A stretch of DNA of 64,000 nucleotides. Source: Diplodia intermedia. Its lineage: Eukaryota > Ascomycota > Dothideomycetes > Botryosphaeriales > Botryosphaeriaceae. The notes under the pieces were generated by a model that ran no database searches, had not been told where the DNA came from, and was given only the letters and a program-made list of their open reading frames with translations. Where the stretch lies: assembly GCA_021495925.1 (NCBI GenBank), contig JAKEKT010000097.1, positions 1 to 64,000 of the forward strand, read 5' to 3'. Position numbers and translations under genes: made by a program. Positions 32,840 through 43,723 of the stretch are shown one piece after another (positions within the stretch are counted from its first letter, which is position 1; each line of letters opens with the position of its first letter).

Positions 32840-33364
32840 ATGTCGACCGTCTTTCCTCCGCGTGCCCCGCTGCCGAGCCCCGACCAGCAGGCCGCTGGCA
32901 TCGAGGCTTGTCTGAGGGTGCAACGCCTTGCCATGACTCAAGGCAAGCGGCCTTTCGCTGGAACCCTCATCGGCCCCGACAACGAGACCATACTGCTCAC
33001 CCACTGCTCCCTAAGCCACGTCGACCATGCCGAATCGAGTCTTGCGCGTCTGGCTGCTCTGCACTACACGCAGGAATTCCTTTGGAAGTGCACGCTGTAC
33101 AGCACCTGGGAGCCTTGCGCAATGTGCACAAGCACCATTTACTGGGCCAACATTGGGAGAATCGTCTATGCCGCCTCCAACGACCAGCTGGCCGAGCTGA
33201 CCGGAACGGGCAATCCCGAGAACTTCACCATGAAATGGCATTGTCGCGACATCCTCGAAGGCAGCCAGAAGGACGTGCAGATATTGGGGCCCCTGGAAGG
33301 ACTGGACAAGACGGTGATGGAGGAAAGCGACGTCTATTGGAAGCCAATCAGAGATGGCTTGTAG
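32840..33364 (+). CDS. CMP/dCMP-deaminase-fold nucleoside or base deaminase
   Basis: This intronless gene encodes 174 aa. It contains the zinc site of the cytidine/deoxycytidylate deaminase family: VDHAESSLA (zinc ligand His63 and proton-shuttling Glu65) and EPCAMC (zinc ligands Cys93 and Cys96), in the HAE...PCxxC arrangement. The spacing and the ACT-like SxWEPCAMC..TIYW..IGRIVYA segment place it with the guanine deaminase / tRNA-adenosine deaminase / small-molecule deaminase branch. The substrate is undetermined. A weak TATA-like TACATATAAC lies about 50 bp upstream of the ATG. The start is the first ATG of the frame and agrees with homologues in length. Confidence 0.88.
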   Translation: MSTVFPPRAPLPSPDQQAAGIEACLRVQRLAMTQGKRPFAGTLIGPDNETILLTHCSLSHVDHAESSLARLAALHYTQEFLWKCTLYSTWEPCAMCTSTIYWANIGRIVYAASNDQLAELTGTGNPENFTMKWHCRDILEGSQKDVQILGPLEGLDKTVMEESDVYWKPIRDGL

Positions 33365-33660
33365 CTGCAGGACTGCCCCAACCACTTGCCAGCTCCAAAC
33401 GAGGGATAGAGCTTCGCCTCGAGATACTCATCGCGGGCCCTAATGTCTTTACGCTTAGTACATATCGTCCAAAGTTGTTGGCTTGTTGAGATTTCGGGCC
33501 CTTGGATTTTGTTGATGGGGAGACAGTGGCCACATATAGGACCCCCGCGTTTCCCTTCCTCTACAGACCTACCCCCCAACTCGGATTTACGTCAGACACA
33601 GGTGAGTGCATTGTTGATGGTTGTTCCGATCTATAGTTGACGATCCGGCGTAGCAAAAGT
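33365..33660. other. Intergenic region
   Basis: Short spacer holding the deaminase 3' UTR and the phospholipase promoter. No gene is seen. Confidence 0.5.
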
Positions 33661-34383
33661 ATGGCGTCACCTCGCTTGGTTCTCGCCCTTCCTACCGTTT
33701 TACTCCTCTCGAGCTTTATCTCTGCGAGCTCTATGGCCTATGATCCTGGGTTTATCTCTGCGGGCTCTCAGGCCGATGATGGGCCTAAGTCTACCTCTGC
33801 GCGCTCTATGGTCTATGGTGATCCTGGGTTTATCTCTGCGGGCTCTCAGGCCGATGATGGGCCTAAGTCTACCTCTGCGAGCTCTATGGTTTATGGTGAT
33901 CCTGGGTTTATCTCTGCTGGGCCTAAGTCTACCTCTGCGGGCTCTAAGGCCTCCGAGGAGCCTGAGGGAGAGGACGACTGCGACCAGAACTATTGGGCCC
34001 GCCATCTTACATTCGATGTCTCTCTCGATGAGTTTTTGGAGCGCCGCAGAGCCCACAGTCCGGCCTGCGTAGATTGGGTCCCTGAGACGGACGGGTGCAG
34101 CCACTCTCCCGACAATATGTGGGGCACATCCTTCACCGAGGCCTGCACACGTCATGACTTCGGCTACCGCAACTTCGGGGCTATGTGCATTCTCGACCAC
34201 GACCTACGCAAGAAGGTGGACAAGGCTTTCAAGGACGATCTGGAGGACATTTGCGAGGAGCTTAGCTTCTTCAAGCGGGTTCTGTGCAAAGGCGCTGCGA
34301 AGGTGTACTACGCTGCTGTGAGAGCTGCCGGACGGCTTTTTGCTACTAAATGCGGCGCCAAAAACGGACAAGCTTCCCGTTGA
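33661..34383 (+). CDS. Secreted fungal phospholipase A2 (group XIV-like) with N-terminal repeats
   Basis: This intronless ORF encodes 240 aa. The signal peptide is MASPRLVLALPTVLLLSSFISA. A repeat region follows (residues about 27-95), made of DPGFISAGSQADDGPKSTSA-type units of 26 residues. The catalytic domain begins near residue 108: CDQNYWARHLTFDVSLDEF, then CVDWVPETDGCSHSPDN, GTSFTEACTRHDFGYRNF with the His-Asp pair of PLA2, CILDHDLRKKVDKAF and a C-terminal helix with VLCKGAAKVYY. Cysteines pair as in prokaryotic/fungal PLA2 (PF09056 type), which releases fatty acid from the sn-2 position of phospholipids with calcium. Fungal relatives are secreted or vacuolar. The repeats are unusual and look recently expanded. 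Confidence 0.93.
   Translation: MASPRLVLALPTVLLLSSFISASSMAYDPGFISAGSQADDGPKSTSARSMVYGDPGFISAGSQADDGPKSTSASSMVYGDPGFISAGPKSTSAGSKASEEPEGEDDCDQNYWARHLTFDVSLDEFLERRRAHSPACVDWVPETDGCSHSPDNMWGTSFTEACTRHDFGYRNFGAMCILDHDLRKKVDKAFKDDLEDICEELSFFKRVLCKGAAKVYYAAVRAAGRLFATKCGAKNGQASR
33742..33945 (+). repeat. Coding minisatellite, 78-bp unit, 2.6 copies inside the phospholipase gene
   Basis: Units start at 33742, 33820 and 33898. Copies 1 and 2 differ at only two of 78 positions. The third copy lacks 18 bp (six codons, SQADDG), so the frame is kept. The end of the signal peptide (FISASSMAY) resembles the unit's own junction, so the array seems to have grown from that point. Confidence 0.93.
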
Positions 34384-34975
34384 GGCTAAAGTCCTCGGCG
34401 ATTCATCCTTGTGGTTCGTCAGTTCTTCAATGCTTTTTCGTGCCTTCGCATTTCGCTCCCCCGCTTACGAAAGCCTCGAGCCTCAATCCAAGCCTGCATC
34501 TCGGCATTTGCTACCCCGGTGTCCAACAAGTCGCGCCACGAAGTCTTGGCCGCCCCGCCCCCACAACACTCAACCCGCCGGGATCCACACCACCCACCGG
34601 AACGAGACGAGCAAAACGCGGGGCACCCACAAGTCCCCTTCTCGCTTCGGCCTGGTTATAGCCTCATGCTGTAGTGCCCGTGCCCCTCGTACACCGGGCT
34701 TGTCCTCCATTGCCGCGTCGCGTGATCCGCTATTTTTGTCCACTGCACTCCGCTTCTCGCTGGGCTTGGGATGTATTCCTGGGCTTTCTCTTTTGAGCTG
34801 CTTGCCCGTCGGCCGCACCTGAGGCTAACCCGCTGGAGATTGGTGTCTTGGAAAAGACGGTGGTTTATATAAAATGGTACCTTGCTTCGCGTACCTTTGA
34901 TTCCCTACCACAGTTCCACAGCCCATAACCTCATCTCGGGAGATCTGTCTACAGCCCTTGCTGTCCCCCGTCACG
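34384..34975. other. Intergenic region upstream of the GH43 gene
   Basis: No gene is supported. A TATA-type element near the right end is annotated separately. Confidence 0.5.
34866..34873 (+). promoter_or_regulatory. TATA box of the GH43 gene
   Basis: TATATAAA lies about 103-110 bp upstream of the GH43 start codon, a typical distance for inducible fungal secreted-enzyme genes. This is a sequence match only. Confidence 0.55.
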
Positions 34976-36284
34976 ATGCTCTTTTCAACTTTGTTCGCAG
35001 CGTCCCTTGCGGCATTGACGCAGCTGGCCTCTGCCGCAGACTTTTCGAATCCGCTCAGGGAGACGGACGGAAGCGATCCGCAGATCGTGTGGTATGACGG
35101 CTACTACTATCTGATGACGACGACATGGACGGATGTCCAACTCACCAGGGCCACGACACTCGAGGGACTGAAGACTGGAGAGAGGAAGACGATTTGGGTT
35201 GACAGTGATCCGTCGAGGTGCTGTAGTGTTTGGGCTCCCGGTATGTTCTCCAAATCAAAACGTACAAAGAGCATGGGAGATTCTGGGCTCAGGTGTGGGC
35301 TCTGGTCTGATCACCGTACCCGTGGTTGGAGCCATCCAAGAAATGTCCAACATACATATTCATTCAGAACCTTTCCGCTAATCAGTCCTGCATGTGTAGA
35401 GATCCACCAACTCGATGGCACTTGGTACATCTACTACTCTGCCGGATCTGCCGAGAACTTGGACCTCCAGCGCCCTCATGTTCTGGAAGGTGCGTTACTC
35501 CATGCCGAACCTCTTCCAACCTTGCGCCTGTCTAACTCACCGGGATTCCAGGCGGCGCTCATCCCTGGGACGATGCCTATACCTGGGTCGCCACCCTAAC
35601 CGATACTTGGGGCATCGATGGTAGTGTCGCCACCATCGAAGACTCGCGCTACTTCGTCTGGTCCTGCTTCGAGAACACGGACATACAGTCCCTCTGCATC
35701 GCGCCCATGACCTCGCCCACCACTCTCGGCGACACCGTCCTCCTCTCGCAGCCGCTCGAAGATTGGTTTGTTCCCACCCTCATCCTCCTCTCCATCCACT
35801 TCCCCCCCAAAAAAAAAGAGAAGCCTGGAAAAAAAAAACACAAAACTAACCCCCTTCCGCCAGGGAACGCGTCGGGGCCCCCGTCAACGAAGGCCCCTAC
35901 CTCCTGCAATCGCCCACGACCGGAACCTACTACATCACCTACTCGGCATCGTACTGCTGGACGACGTCCTACCAGCTCGGCCTGCTCACCCTCACGTCCC
36001 CGGCCAGCCCGCTCGACCCCGCCGCGTGGACCAAGTCCGGCCCCGTCTTCTCCTCGGCCAACGGCAACCTCGGCACCGCCCACAACGCCTTCTTCGCCTC
36101 GCCCGACGGCAGCGAGATCTGGAACGTGTACCACGCCACCGACATGCCCGGCGGCTCGTGCAACGGCAGCAGGTACACGATGGTGGACCGGGTCAGCTGG
36201 ACGGACGACGGGAGCCCGGATTTCGGCACGCCGAGCCCGGTGGGGGTGGTGATGGCAGGGCCGGCGGGCGAGCCGGACGCGTGA
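34976..36284 (+). CDS. Glycoside hydrolase family 43 enzyme (arabinanase/arabinofuranosidase type), secreted
   Basis: Four exons, 34976-35240, 35400-35489, 35552-35765 and 35864-36284, encode about 329 aa. The signal peptide is MLFSTLFAASLAALTQLASA. The GH43 five-blade propeller shows its three acidic catalytic positions in order: the base in GSDPQIVWYDGYYYL, the pKa modulator in WGIDGSV, and the acid in NEGPYLL. Supporting blocks are SVWAPEIHQLDGTWYIYYSAG and DSRYFVWSCF. All introns have GT-AG borders and keep phase; intron 1 is long (159 nt), and intron 3 contains two A-rich runs. The family cleaves alpha-arabinosyl or xylosyl bonds of plant arabinan or xylan. Sequence alone suggests an exo-arabinofuranosidase-like enzyme, which I hold loosely. 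Confidence 0.9.
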
Positions 36285-37197
36285 GGGAAAATGCGGGCGC
36301 GTGCGGTTGAGGGAGGAAGTGGGAGAGAGGGGTGAGAGGCGAAAGGCTTCCTGCATATGTCGCAGCTGCAAACGGGATGGTAGAAATGCGCAAACTAACG
36401 ATTCACGTGTTTGCATGTGCAATGGGGCCTCCTTGACGTTGGCTGCATGGTGATGTAACGCGGAGAGTTCCGGTTTTTGGACCGCGAGAAGGTGGCGAGG
36501 TTGGACGTTCGATGATGAGCCCAGGACGTGAGCCTTTCAATCCACCCCCAGCGCGGCGTCGTCCCTCAATATAACGTGAACCTTCTTCAGTCTCCGTCCC
36601 TCATCTGTGAGTCGAAACACAATCTGCTGTCATACCGCGCTTTTGTAGGGGCTTTTAGCTGCGCAGCACGTTGAGGGTCTGGGAATGCGGCAAGACCCGT
36701 CCCACAGAGTCTGATGTCGAACAGTGCACGATCCTGGTCCTTAATTTTTAATGTCAATAAAGCGCTTTGTGATTGGACACAAGTGCTGAGGATAAGCATT
36801 TTCTCAGCGGTCCAATCAGGGCGAGCGGTGCGTGTTTGCTGGTGCCATGGTGTGCAGTGCAACCGCACAAGGCCCCTCATGCTCAATAAATGTCTGGATT
36901 CTGTGGGAACACAGCTCACTTACTGTAGCACCAATCGTTAATGGCGCGCAGCTATCAAATAATTCTGCCGTTCACACGCCTTGGCTGTGGATCGTTGTCT
37001 CTGCGAGGCTGATCTCTGACCTCAAGAGGCGCAGCACCTGCAGCCTGGCTGCACTTTCGGTCGTCTACAACACATCGAGCCCTTGCAATACTTAAGTCGC
37101 AGAGGGAAGCGCAGTAAATCTGCCGGCTCAACGCCATGACTTCGATTTTCGCCTCGCCAGTAGCCCTCGCGCACTCGCAGCACCTTCAAATCCCGTG
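36285..37197. other. Intergenic region
   Basis: About 0.9 kb with lower GC content and no supported gene on either strand. Confidence 0.5.
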
Positions 37198-38390
37198 ATG
37201 GCATCCAACACCAACCCGGCCAAACGGCCCAGATCCGCACTGAAATATGACTGGGCGCAGCACAAAGACAAAATCGCGACCCTCTACGAGATGAGAGGAT
37301 ACCAGCAGATGGCGCGAGAAATGGAGAAGATCGGCTTCACTCCGTCGTAAGTCACAGCCGTGTCTTTGAATTATCCAGACCCAAGTGCCAACGCTGATCC
37401 ATTTGCAAAGGCGAAGGGCATACCTCAACAAGCTGAAAGAATGGGGCGTGGAGAAGAACATCTCCAGCGCAAAGATGAGGTTCATGGCCGAGAAGGCGGC
37501 GAAGCGGAAGGCGCAAGAGGGCAAGGAGACAATCTTCGCGTGGCAGGGGAGGCGGGTTGCTGCGCAGAGGATCGAGCGGTACCGCCGTCGTCGCGTCGAA
37601 GGTGCGGGCGGAGGCGACGATGGCGGCGCCGGGGAGCTTGCGGACGAAGCGGCAGTCGACGATGGCAAGGAATATGCGTTCCCGGACTTTGAAGATGTGC
37701 TACGCTAATGCGCTTGCTGCAGCCCCGACTCCGAAAGGCGTCAGCTACCGCTCTCCCTCGCCGCCGGCGTTTGAGCCGTCGGCTTGTCCGTCCGTGGATC
37801 TCAGGATGACCGAGCTGCTGGATGCTGACCCGTGGAGTCGCGTGTCTGTTGCTGAGGAGGAGGATGAGGGAATCCGTGGATTCTTCGTCGCCCCCGCGGA
37901 AATGGGCAATGATGGAATTGAGTTTTTATCTTCCGTAAGTCAAGAGCAAGCCGGGACCCAACAGCAGGATATCCCGGGAGGTGTTTGTGGCGGTGAAGGA
38001 TATGGTCGCAGACAGATACCCTGGCCTCCGATTACAACCTCACCAGAGTACCCGCCACGCAACGCACCTTCCCCGCCTCTACGATTGAACAGCATCTTCC
38101 CGTACGCCCAGGAGGAACGGGACTCTGAACGCATTGTCTGGAGATGCAGCCCCCAACCGCCTTGCTATCCCTGGTCTCACACAGCCGACCCGCAATCGAT
38201 GCTAGCTGAGTACAACATCTTCTCCGATGTAGGGTCTGATGATCGTGCAGGTCCCGAGAATGACGTGTTCGAGAGGTGGCTTAACCTTGATGAGACGTGG
38301 GAGCGGTCCGAACATACTGACCCTGTGGTATGCCGACTGGCTTGCGTCACTCAGACACTCACTATAAACGACACTCCTATGGAAGGTTAA
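37198..38390 (+). CDS. Clr5-domain protein (probable DNA-associated regulator)
   Basis: The preferred model is three exons, 37198-37346, 37411-37601 and 37723-38390, about 335 aa. Residues 1-75 form a Clr5 domain: KYDWAQHKDKIATLYEMRG, QQMAREMEKIGFTPSRRAYLNKLKEWGVEKNI with the intron inside (GTAAGT/TTGCAAAG). Basic residues follow (KAAKRKAQEGKE, ERYRRRRVE), then a Pro- and acid-rich C-terminus. The second intron (GTGCGG donor, GCTAATG branch, TTGCTGCAG acceptor, 121 nt) is less certain. If it is retained the protein stops at 37708 after FEDVLR and has only 148 aa. The long open frame after 37723 makes me favour splicing. Clr5 is named after a fission yeast silencing factor, and most members are uncharacterised. 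Confidence 0.72.
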
Positions 38391-38753
38391 GATTGGAGAA
38401 ATCTGGCGTGACTTGAGATGCGGGTGTTTGTCGAGCTCGCGCAGTTTGGAAGTTAATGGACTCATGGCGGCGGCAGGTGGAACTGCGCCCCTTCCTCGTT
38501 CCACACATTCTCCGTCATCTTTCCTCAAGTCTGTACATACTCGAGCATACTACGCTTCCATCAGATTACTCTACTCGGAGTCCACCAAGTTCCATTCTTC
38601 GAACCTTATTTTAATCATCAGCGATACTCGTGCAGCCAATAAAGACAGTAGCGAACAGTCAAAAGCTATATGCTTCACAGTACCCGAGCCCACTCGATCT
38701 CAAAGCGACCAACCGCTCCCGCCTGAACAAGAGCGTACCCTTTCATCGACAGC
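38391..38753. other. Intergenic region
   Basis: Short spacer between the Clr5-domain gene and the next ORF. No feature is recognised. Confidence 0.45.
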
Positions 38754-39542
38754 ATGTCTTCGTCTCTCAGCACACGCTGCGCACAGCACATACCTTGCCG
38801 GACCCCCACGGCGCCCCGGCAGGAGGAAGGGAGCGTCCGGGCTAGATTCTACGACCCATCATTATCCTCATCATCATCATCATCATCATCTTCGGACGGG
38901 TCAGAGTCGTTTTCAATAAACTGGGTAGACAGCGCCGCTTATCTCGGTGACCCTTTGTCTGATGCGGAATGGGAAGCCGACTTCGAACTCATAGAGGCTG
39001 AGTGCATTGCCCAGTCTGACGGGCACCATCGCTCCAGCAGGTCCGACACGAAGAGTTGCGCTCGCAGCTCACCTCCCTCGGACACCGTCTCCGACGACCC
39101 CGCGACGACGGCGAAGGGGACGCGCGAAAGAGAGCGACCCCAAGGCCCGGAAGCCTCGCAGCACCAAAGCCAAACGCGCCGAAAGAGCAACGACGTGCAG
39201 ACGACCCCCGATCACCCCGAAGACCTCTCATACTTCTACTTCGCCGCATACGCAGCGGCCCGCGGCGACGCGCCTCCAAACGAGCTCGAAGCGGGACAGG
39301 CCCGTCACAAAGGCGCCGGGCACACAAAGATGCCGCCGATGTGTGAGTACTGCCAACGAGGCGACAAGCCGTGCTACTGGCACTCGGGCCCTCGGACTGC
39401 AACTCGACCGTCGCGGCAGGACATTCCGATGGCCGCGGGTCAACGGAGGAGGAGACACCACCAAGCGCGGGACACGAATCTCCCTGGCTCGACCGTCCTC
39501 CCGTCCAAACGCTCCTACGCCGACATGGACATGACCGCATGA
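38754..39542 (+). CDS. Hypothetical protein, Ser-rich, with a small Cys/His cluster
   Basis: This single ORF of 262 aa starts at a true ATG. A run of ten Ser (about residues 37-47) is coded by a TCA/ATC repeat. An acidic segment follows (SINWVDSAAYLGDPLSDAEWEADFELIEAEC). The C-terminal third has CEYCQRGDKPCYWHSG, a possible small metal-binding loop, and ends with a basic region and KRSYADMDMTA. I recognise no family. The acidic-then-basic layout and the lack of signal peptide or membrane segment suggest a nuclear or cytosolic protein. It could instead be a fungus-specific orphan or, less likely, a chance frame. Confidence 0.5.
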   Translation: MSSSLSTRCAQHIPCRTPTAPRQEEGSVRARFYDPSLSSSSSSSSSSDGSESFSINWVDSAAYLGDPLSDAEWEADFELIEAECIAQSDGHHRSSRSDTKSCARSSPPSDTVSDDPATTAKGTRERERPQGPEASQHQSQTRRKSNDVQTTPDHPEDLSYFYFAAYAAARGDAPPNELEAGQARHKGAGHTKMPPMCEYCQRGDKPCYWHSGPRTATRPSRQDIPMAAGQRRRRHHQARDTNLPGSTVLPSKRSYADMDMTA

Positions 39543-40192
39543 CCCGAGTCGGTGATGGATGGTGGCGAAACCGGTAGACACCTGCGATAACGAAGCTTGT
39601 TCATTGAGCAAATAGACTTTCCAAACGCTCATTCTTTTTGTATCGTTCTCTAGCGAAGGGTTACTTAGCGGTTGCAAAGGCGAAATTGGCCGAAGGGACG
39701 ACGTGGATAAGGCCTGCATGGGCTTGAGGGGGGTATCCCGTTTGTCAAAGTTCTTTAACCGTAACTGCCGCTGTTTCAACACAATCACTACTGGCATGAA
39801 GCTAAATTGGATGGAGCTTATTGTCAATTGCTGTGAATTCGGCTTCGATGGAAAAGACCAGGAAGGCAACTGCACTGTTCCCAAACATGCTGAACAAAAG
39901 TATCCGACACGGAACCTATGAAGTGATCAAGTTCTCGTTACTGATAGCCCCCCAAATAAGCCCAACCTCTGAATCGCGTTAATTAATCTTCGGAATGTGC
40001 AGCAGTCAGTACTACAGGATGCTGTATGGTTGAGACCACCGTGTGCAGAAGAGGAGATTGGAAGAGGCTGCTAATAGAGTACAAACCAAATATACACTTT
40101 ATACGACCAATGGTAGAGGGACGTTAGAATAAATACTGACGTTGGATAATTTTCCGACATGAGAAACGGAGGTATGACAGAGTGATCCGTAG
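39543..40192. other. Convergent intergenic region
   Basis: About 0.65 kb of AT-richer sequence between the 3' ends of the hypothetical gene and the Yen1-like gene. No supported gene. Confidence 0.5.
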
Positions 40193-42380
40193 TCATTTAA
40201 TGAAATCGCTGTTATTCAGTCGTCTTTCTGGTTGACGGCGCCTTGGCGCTGGATCAATGACAGCGGCTCCGGGGAATGCAGTGGTAGTCTTTTCCAGCCT
40301 CTCCTTCGGTATGCTGGCGAGACTTGGAGAAGCCGCGTCATTCTGAGGGGTGGGGTCGTCCTCGATCCTACCACCCAAGTGTGGATGAACCGCACCGGTA
40401 GCCTTACCCACAACGTGGGAGCGCACAAAAATAACCTCATCATCCTCATCTGCTTTGTTGGATGAAGATGGCAAAGTGTCGTGAGATCGGGGATCCATGA
40501 GAAGTGGCGAGGGAAAATCAGCTTGATAATTCTCGCGAGCCTTCCCCCCCACCTCAACTCCGATGAAGGCTTCATCTCGGATAGGCGGTAGAAGCTTTAT
40601 CTTCTTTCTGGGGACCGAAGTCTGTCTGGAGAGACTATGCGTATCGGACTCCTCGCGCGAAACCATCGAGGGGCCAACTTTCGTTGTGTTCGTTCCATGA
40701 TGCTTTGGTGGACGCCCACGTTTCTTTCCTGGAAGAGGCGGTACTCCATCTACAGTTTCTGAGACTGGGCCATTGGATGTTTTACGAGGGCGACCACGTG
40801 GTTTCTTGGTGGATGAGGGTGCTACGGGATTGGGATCGTCCTTGCGCGTCTTCGTCTTGCTATTTTTTCTTGCAGTGGATCCTGCCCAGGAGCCATACTG
40901 GACGGGTGCTCCGTGCTCAACGAGAAATGCCGGAAACCAATCTTTGAATGGCTTGCCAGGGTCATACCTCTCGTGTTCGTCAAATTGGGTGTCGTATCCG
41001 ATCATCCTGGGTTCAGCCTGCCAGTCGATGCTGACAATGTCTGCCGGTCTAAACTCGAGCCGAAGCTCGTCAGGCGACTCATCGGCAACTGCATCCCTAC
41101 TTTGCTTGATATCGGTAAACATCGCCGTTGCGTCTTCCCCAATCTCTTTGTGACGCAGAAAAGCGCGGGCAAGGAGTGGTGAGCATAGAGCGTTGATGAA
41201 CTTCCTGGCAAAATGGCGGCCTTTCCAGTGGAAATGTTCTTTGGTAAAGTCTCGCAGCTTCTGAATATCGATTGGTTGGTTCCAAGAGATTGACTCCCTG
41301 AGTAGCTGGATGTTCTCTTCCGACGACACTGCCGGCCGGAGATAGAGATCCAGAATCGTCGTCATGGGAAACTCGTCTGGGATCTTATCCGCTACATGGC
41401 GGTGCCTGATGCTGAGCTTTCCACTCCGCAGATCCGCCTTTAGCATGTTTCTCCAAGCTGAGAGTTTTGCAGGGACATAAATTCCCGAGTTTGCGATGGT
41501 GTTCAATTTCTTTCCGTACCCTGCCGCAGCGGCAGCCATAGCAAGATCTGGTCCACAGTCTGGTATGCCGTGATTATAGTCGCCGCCGGCCATCATGGCT
41601 AGCAGCACCAAATCTTCCTTGGGAATCACTTCGGAGCTGTTCGACGAAGGCTTCGCCTCGAAGATCTGTACGGGCAAGACTGTCCGGCCTCTGCATACTT
41701 CTTTGTTGCAAGATAGAAGCACTTTAGCTCCACCGAAAGCGAAGGCATCGCCGTCTTTGGTGCAAATTGCATCAACAATGCCAGCATTTTCTAGAGCGAC
41801 ACACTCCGCTTCCGCTTCTCCGGGTGCCTCGAGCCATGGCACTCCCAACAGGTCCAACACTTGGCGATAGAGACCAACGAGATAACTGTATTCGTATTCT
41901 TTTTGAATCTCGTCTGCATTTCGACGCGACGATGCCGACTTATGAGGGAGTGAAGCACTTGATGGAGTTTGGCGAGGAACAAATCGATCTCGCTTCATCG
42001 GTGGCCTCTGGGGTCCGTCGTAGATGAAGAGGGGCTGGACACCGGCCATCATGTAGTGGAGGACGTGATAGAAAAACGTGCGGGTTGGATGGTTCCTACC
42101 ACCTGAAAGACAGTCAGTCGGCTTCGACATTCAAGATTTCCGCGGGAAGCTTACCCGCCGTCCTTGCGATCTGTGTAGCATTCGAGTATTTGTATATATC
42201 GAGCGAGACATCAACAGCCACGCGTAGCGGCCGGCCGTTTTGTTCCATGCATTCAGCACTGAGAACAGCCAGGTCCACTTGTCTGGCTGACGCCCTTTTC
42301 CTAACTTCATCCCAGAGACTTCTATCGTTAGTCTTAGCGTGTGGAACGAGGTGAGCAGAAGCATACCCGTTGATACCCAT
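40193..42380 (-). CDS. XPG/Rad2-family structure-specific nuclease, Yen1/GEN1-like Holliday junction resolvase
   Basis: Three exons, complement(40193-42102, 42155-42321, 42367-42380), encode about 696 aa. The first exon has only 14 nt and encodes MGIN plus two bases; splicing gives MGINGSLWDEVRKRA, the expected Rad2 N-terminus in which the free amino end helps bind DNA. The XPG-N part includes LRVAVDVSLDIYKY and PLFIYDGPQRPPMKR. The XPG-I part has WLEAPGEAEAECVALENAGIVDAICTKDGDAFAFG with the metal-binding Glu/Asp residues. The helix-hairpin-helix-like region has LAMMAGGDYNHGIPDCG. This arrangement matches GEN1/Yen1, which resolves recombination and stalled-fork intermediates in the nucleus. 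The C-terminal 250 residues are basic and disordered, with two AT-hook motifs (KKPRGRPRK and KKRGRPPK). Confidence 0.9.
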
Positions 42381-42761
42381 GGTTTACAGAGGCAAGCACC
42401 ACGCACGATTGCAGCGAGGTAGGCGGTGACGGCGTTTCGAGCTGGAAGACGTCGCCGACGAGACCGTTAGACAGGCGCACTGACGGACGGGCAAGGTAGA
42501 TTGTTGACTCGGCGAAAGTGAGGTAAAGGTGAAATGGGAGGTTCAGCACAGATGCTCAAGCCGTTGATGGAGCATGAGGTCTCTACGTGTTTGCTGCAAG
42601 GTGGAAGGGAAGGAGCGGGGGTGGAGACGCGACTCGCGTCGTGCGGAAACCGCTCGTCGCGTCCGCACGTGCCGAGGCGGCGCGTTCACCAACTGGCGGG
42701 AAGGGTGGCTCGTTGAGAAACTCTAATGCTCGCTTCTATGTCTTTGTATCCAGAGAGCCCT
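42381..42761. other. Intergenic region
   Basis: Contains the promoter of the Yen1-like gene and the 3' UTR of the thioesterase. No gene is seen. Confidence 0.5.
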
Positions 42762-43723
42762 CTAAATCTTACTCTGGTTCTGGGTCTTGCGTTTCGCCGT
42801 GTTCCGCTCTGCGCTCAAGGTGAAAACGACATGATGGCTCAGCGCCACGATATCACCGCTCTCGTCCTGGACAACGACCTCCAAGTCCTGCCTCCCGTTC
42901 TTGATCTGCTTGGCGCGCACCCGCACGAACAGCCACTCTACGCCTTCCGCCGGCAGCGACTTCTTCACGTCCAAGTTCAGCAGCAACGTGGGATACCAGA
43001 ACGGAGCATCCTTCTTCTCCGCCTGCCGATACGTCTCAATGATCTGCGGCCATAGATCCGACACCAGCCCGATGCTCTCGTTGGTGAACCTCTCACCCGA
43101 CTCAAGCCGGAGCCACTCATCAGCGAGGCTGTTCAGGACCTGACCCTCGCGCGGCACCCACATGCGCACGCGCTTCCACACCTTCCGGAAGTTTGAGTAT
43201 GGCTTATCTATCACCTCCACCCAGCCGGCATCCGTATCCGAGGCCAGGCGTTCCAAGTTGACGGGAGGCGGCGCGGGCTGGAGCGACCAGCCGGTTTCGA
43301 AGGACACGCCCTGCTCTGCGTCCATGTTCGAGTTCGTGATGTAGCCGACGACTTCTTCGCGTCCATCCTGCTCCAGTGATACGTGGATGGTGGAAGTCTG
43401 TCGCCCGAGCTTTGCGTCCTTGACCTTTAACGTTGCGATGCCTTCCTGTGTGCGCCGCAGGAACTCGAGATGCAGGGTGATGGTATGCGGTTGTTTCTGG
43501 GCGGCGAGCGTGGTGCGGAAGTGCAGCGAGGCAACGCGCAGGAAAGCTGACGTTACGACGCCGCCATGAGGAACTGGAGCCCGGTCAGTACGTGGAGGCG
43601 GCAGAGCTTACACCCGGGAGTCCACGTACCTGAGCCGACGCACCAATCGGAATGGAACCTGGCCGAGTAGGTGTGCGAGTCCACAGCTTTCACCGCCGTG
43701 GCCTCTGCGAACGACGGAGCCAT
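42762..43723 (-). CDS. Acyl-CoA thioesterase-like protein with PTS1-like C-terminus
   Basis: Two exons, complement(42762-43573, 43630-43723), encode about 301 aa. The sequence reads as a double hot-dog thioesterase of the TesB / thioesterase-like superfamily. The first hot-dog begins FHSDWCVGSVPHGGVVTSAFLRVAS; the VPHGG..TS element is characteristic. It continues with PHTITLHLEFLRRTQEG and TSTIHVSLEQDGREEVVGYIT. The second hot-dog ends in VVVQDESGDIVALSHHVVF. The intron (GTACGT/CTCCAG) sits right before PHGG. The protein ends in QNQSKI; SKI is a known variant peroxisomal PTS1 signal (for example in Hansenula catalase). It is divergent from an acyl-CoA ligase that ends in AKL, with 377 bp between starts. 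A peroxisomal acyl-CoA hydrolysing role is inferred. Confidence 0.85.
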
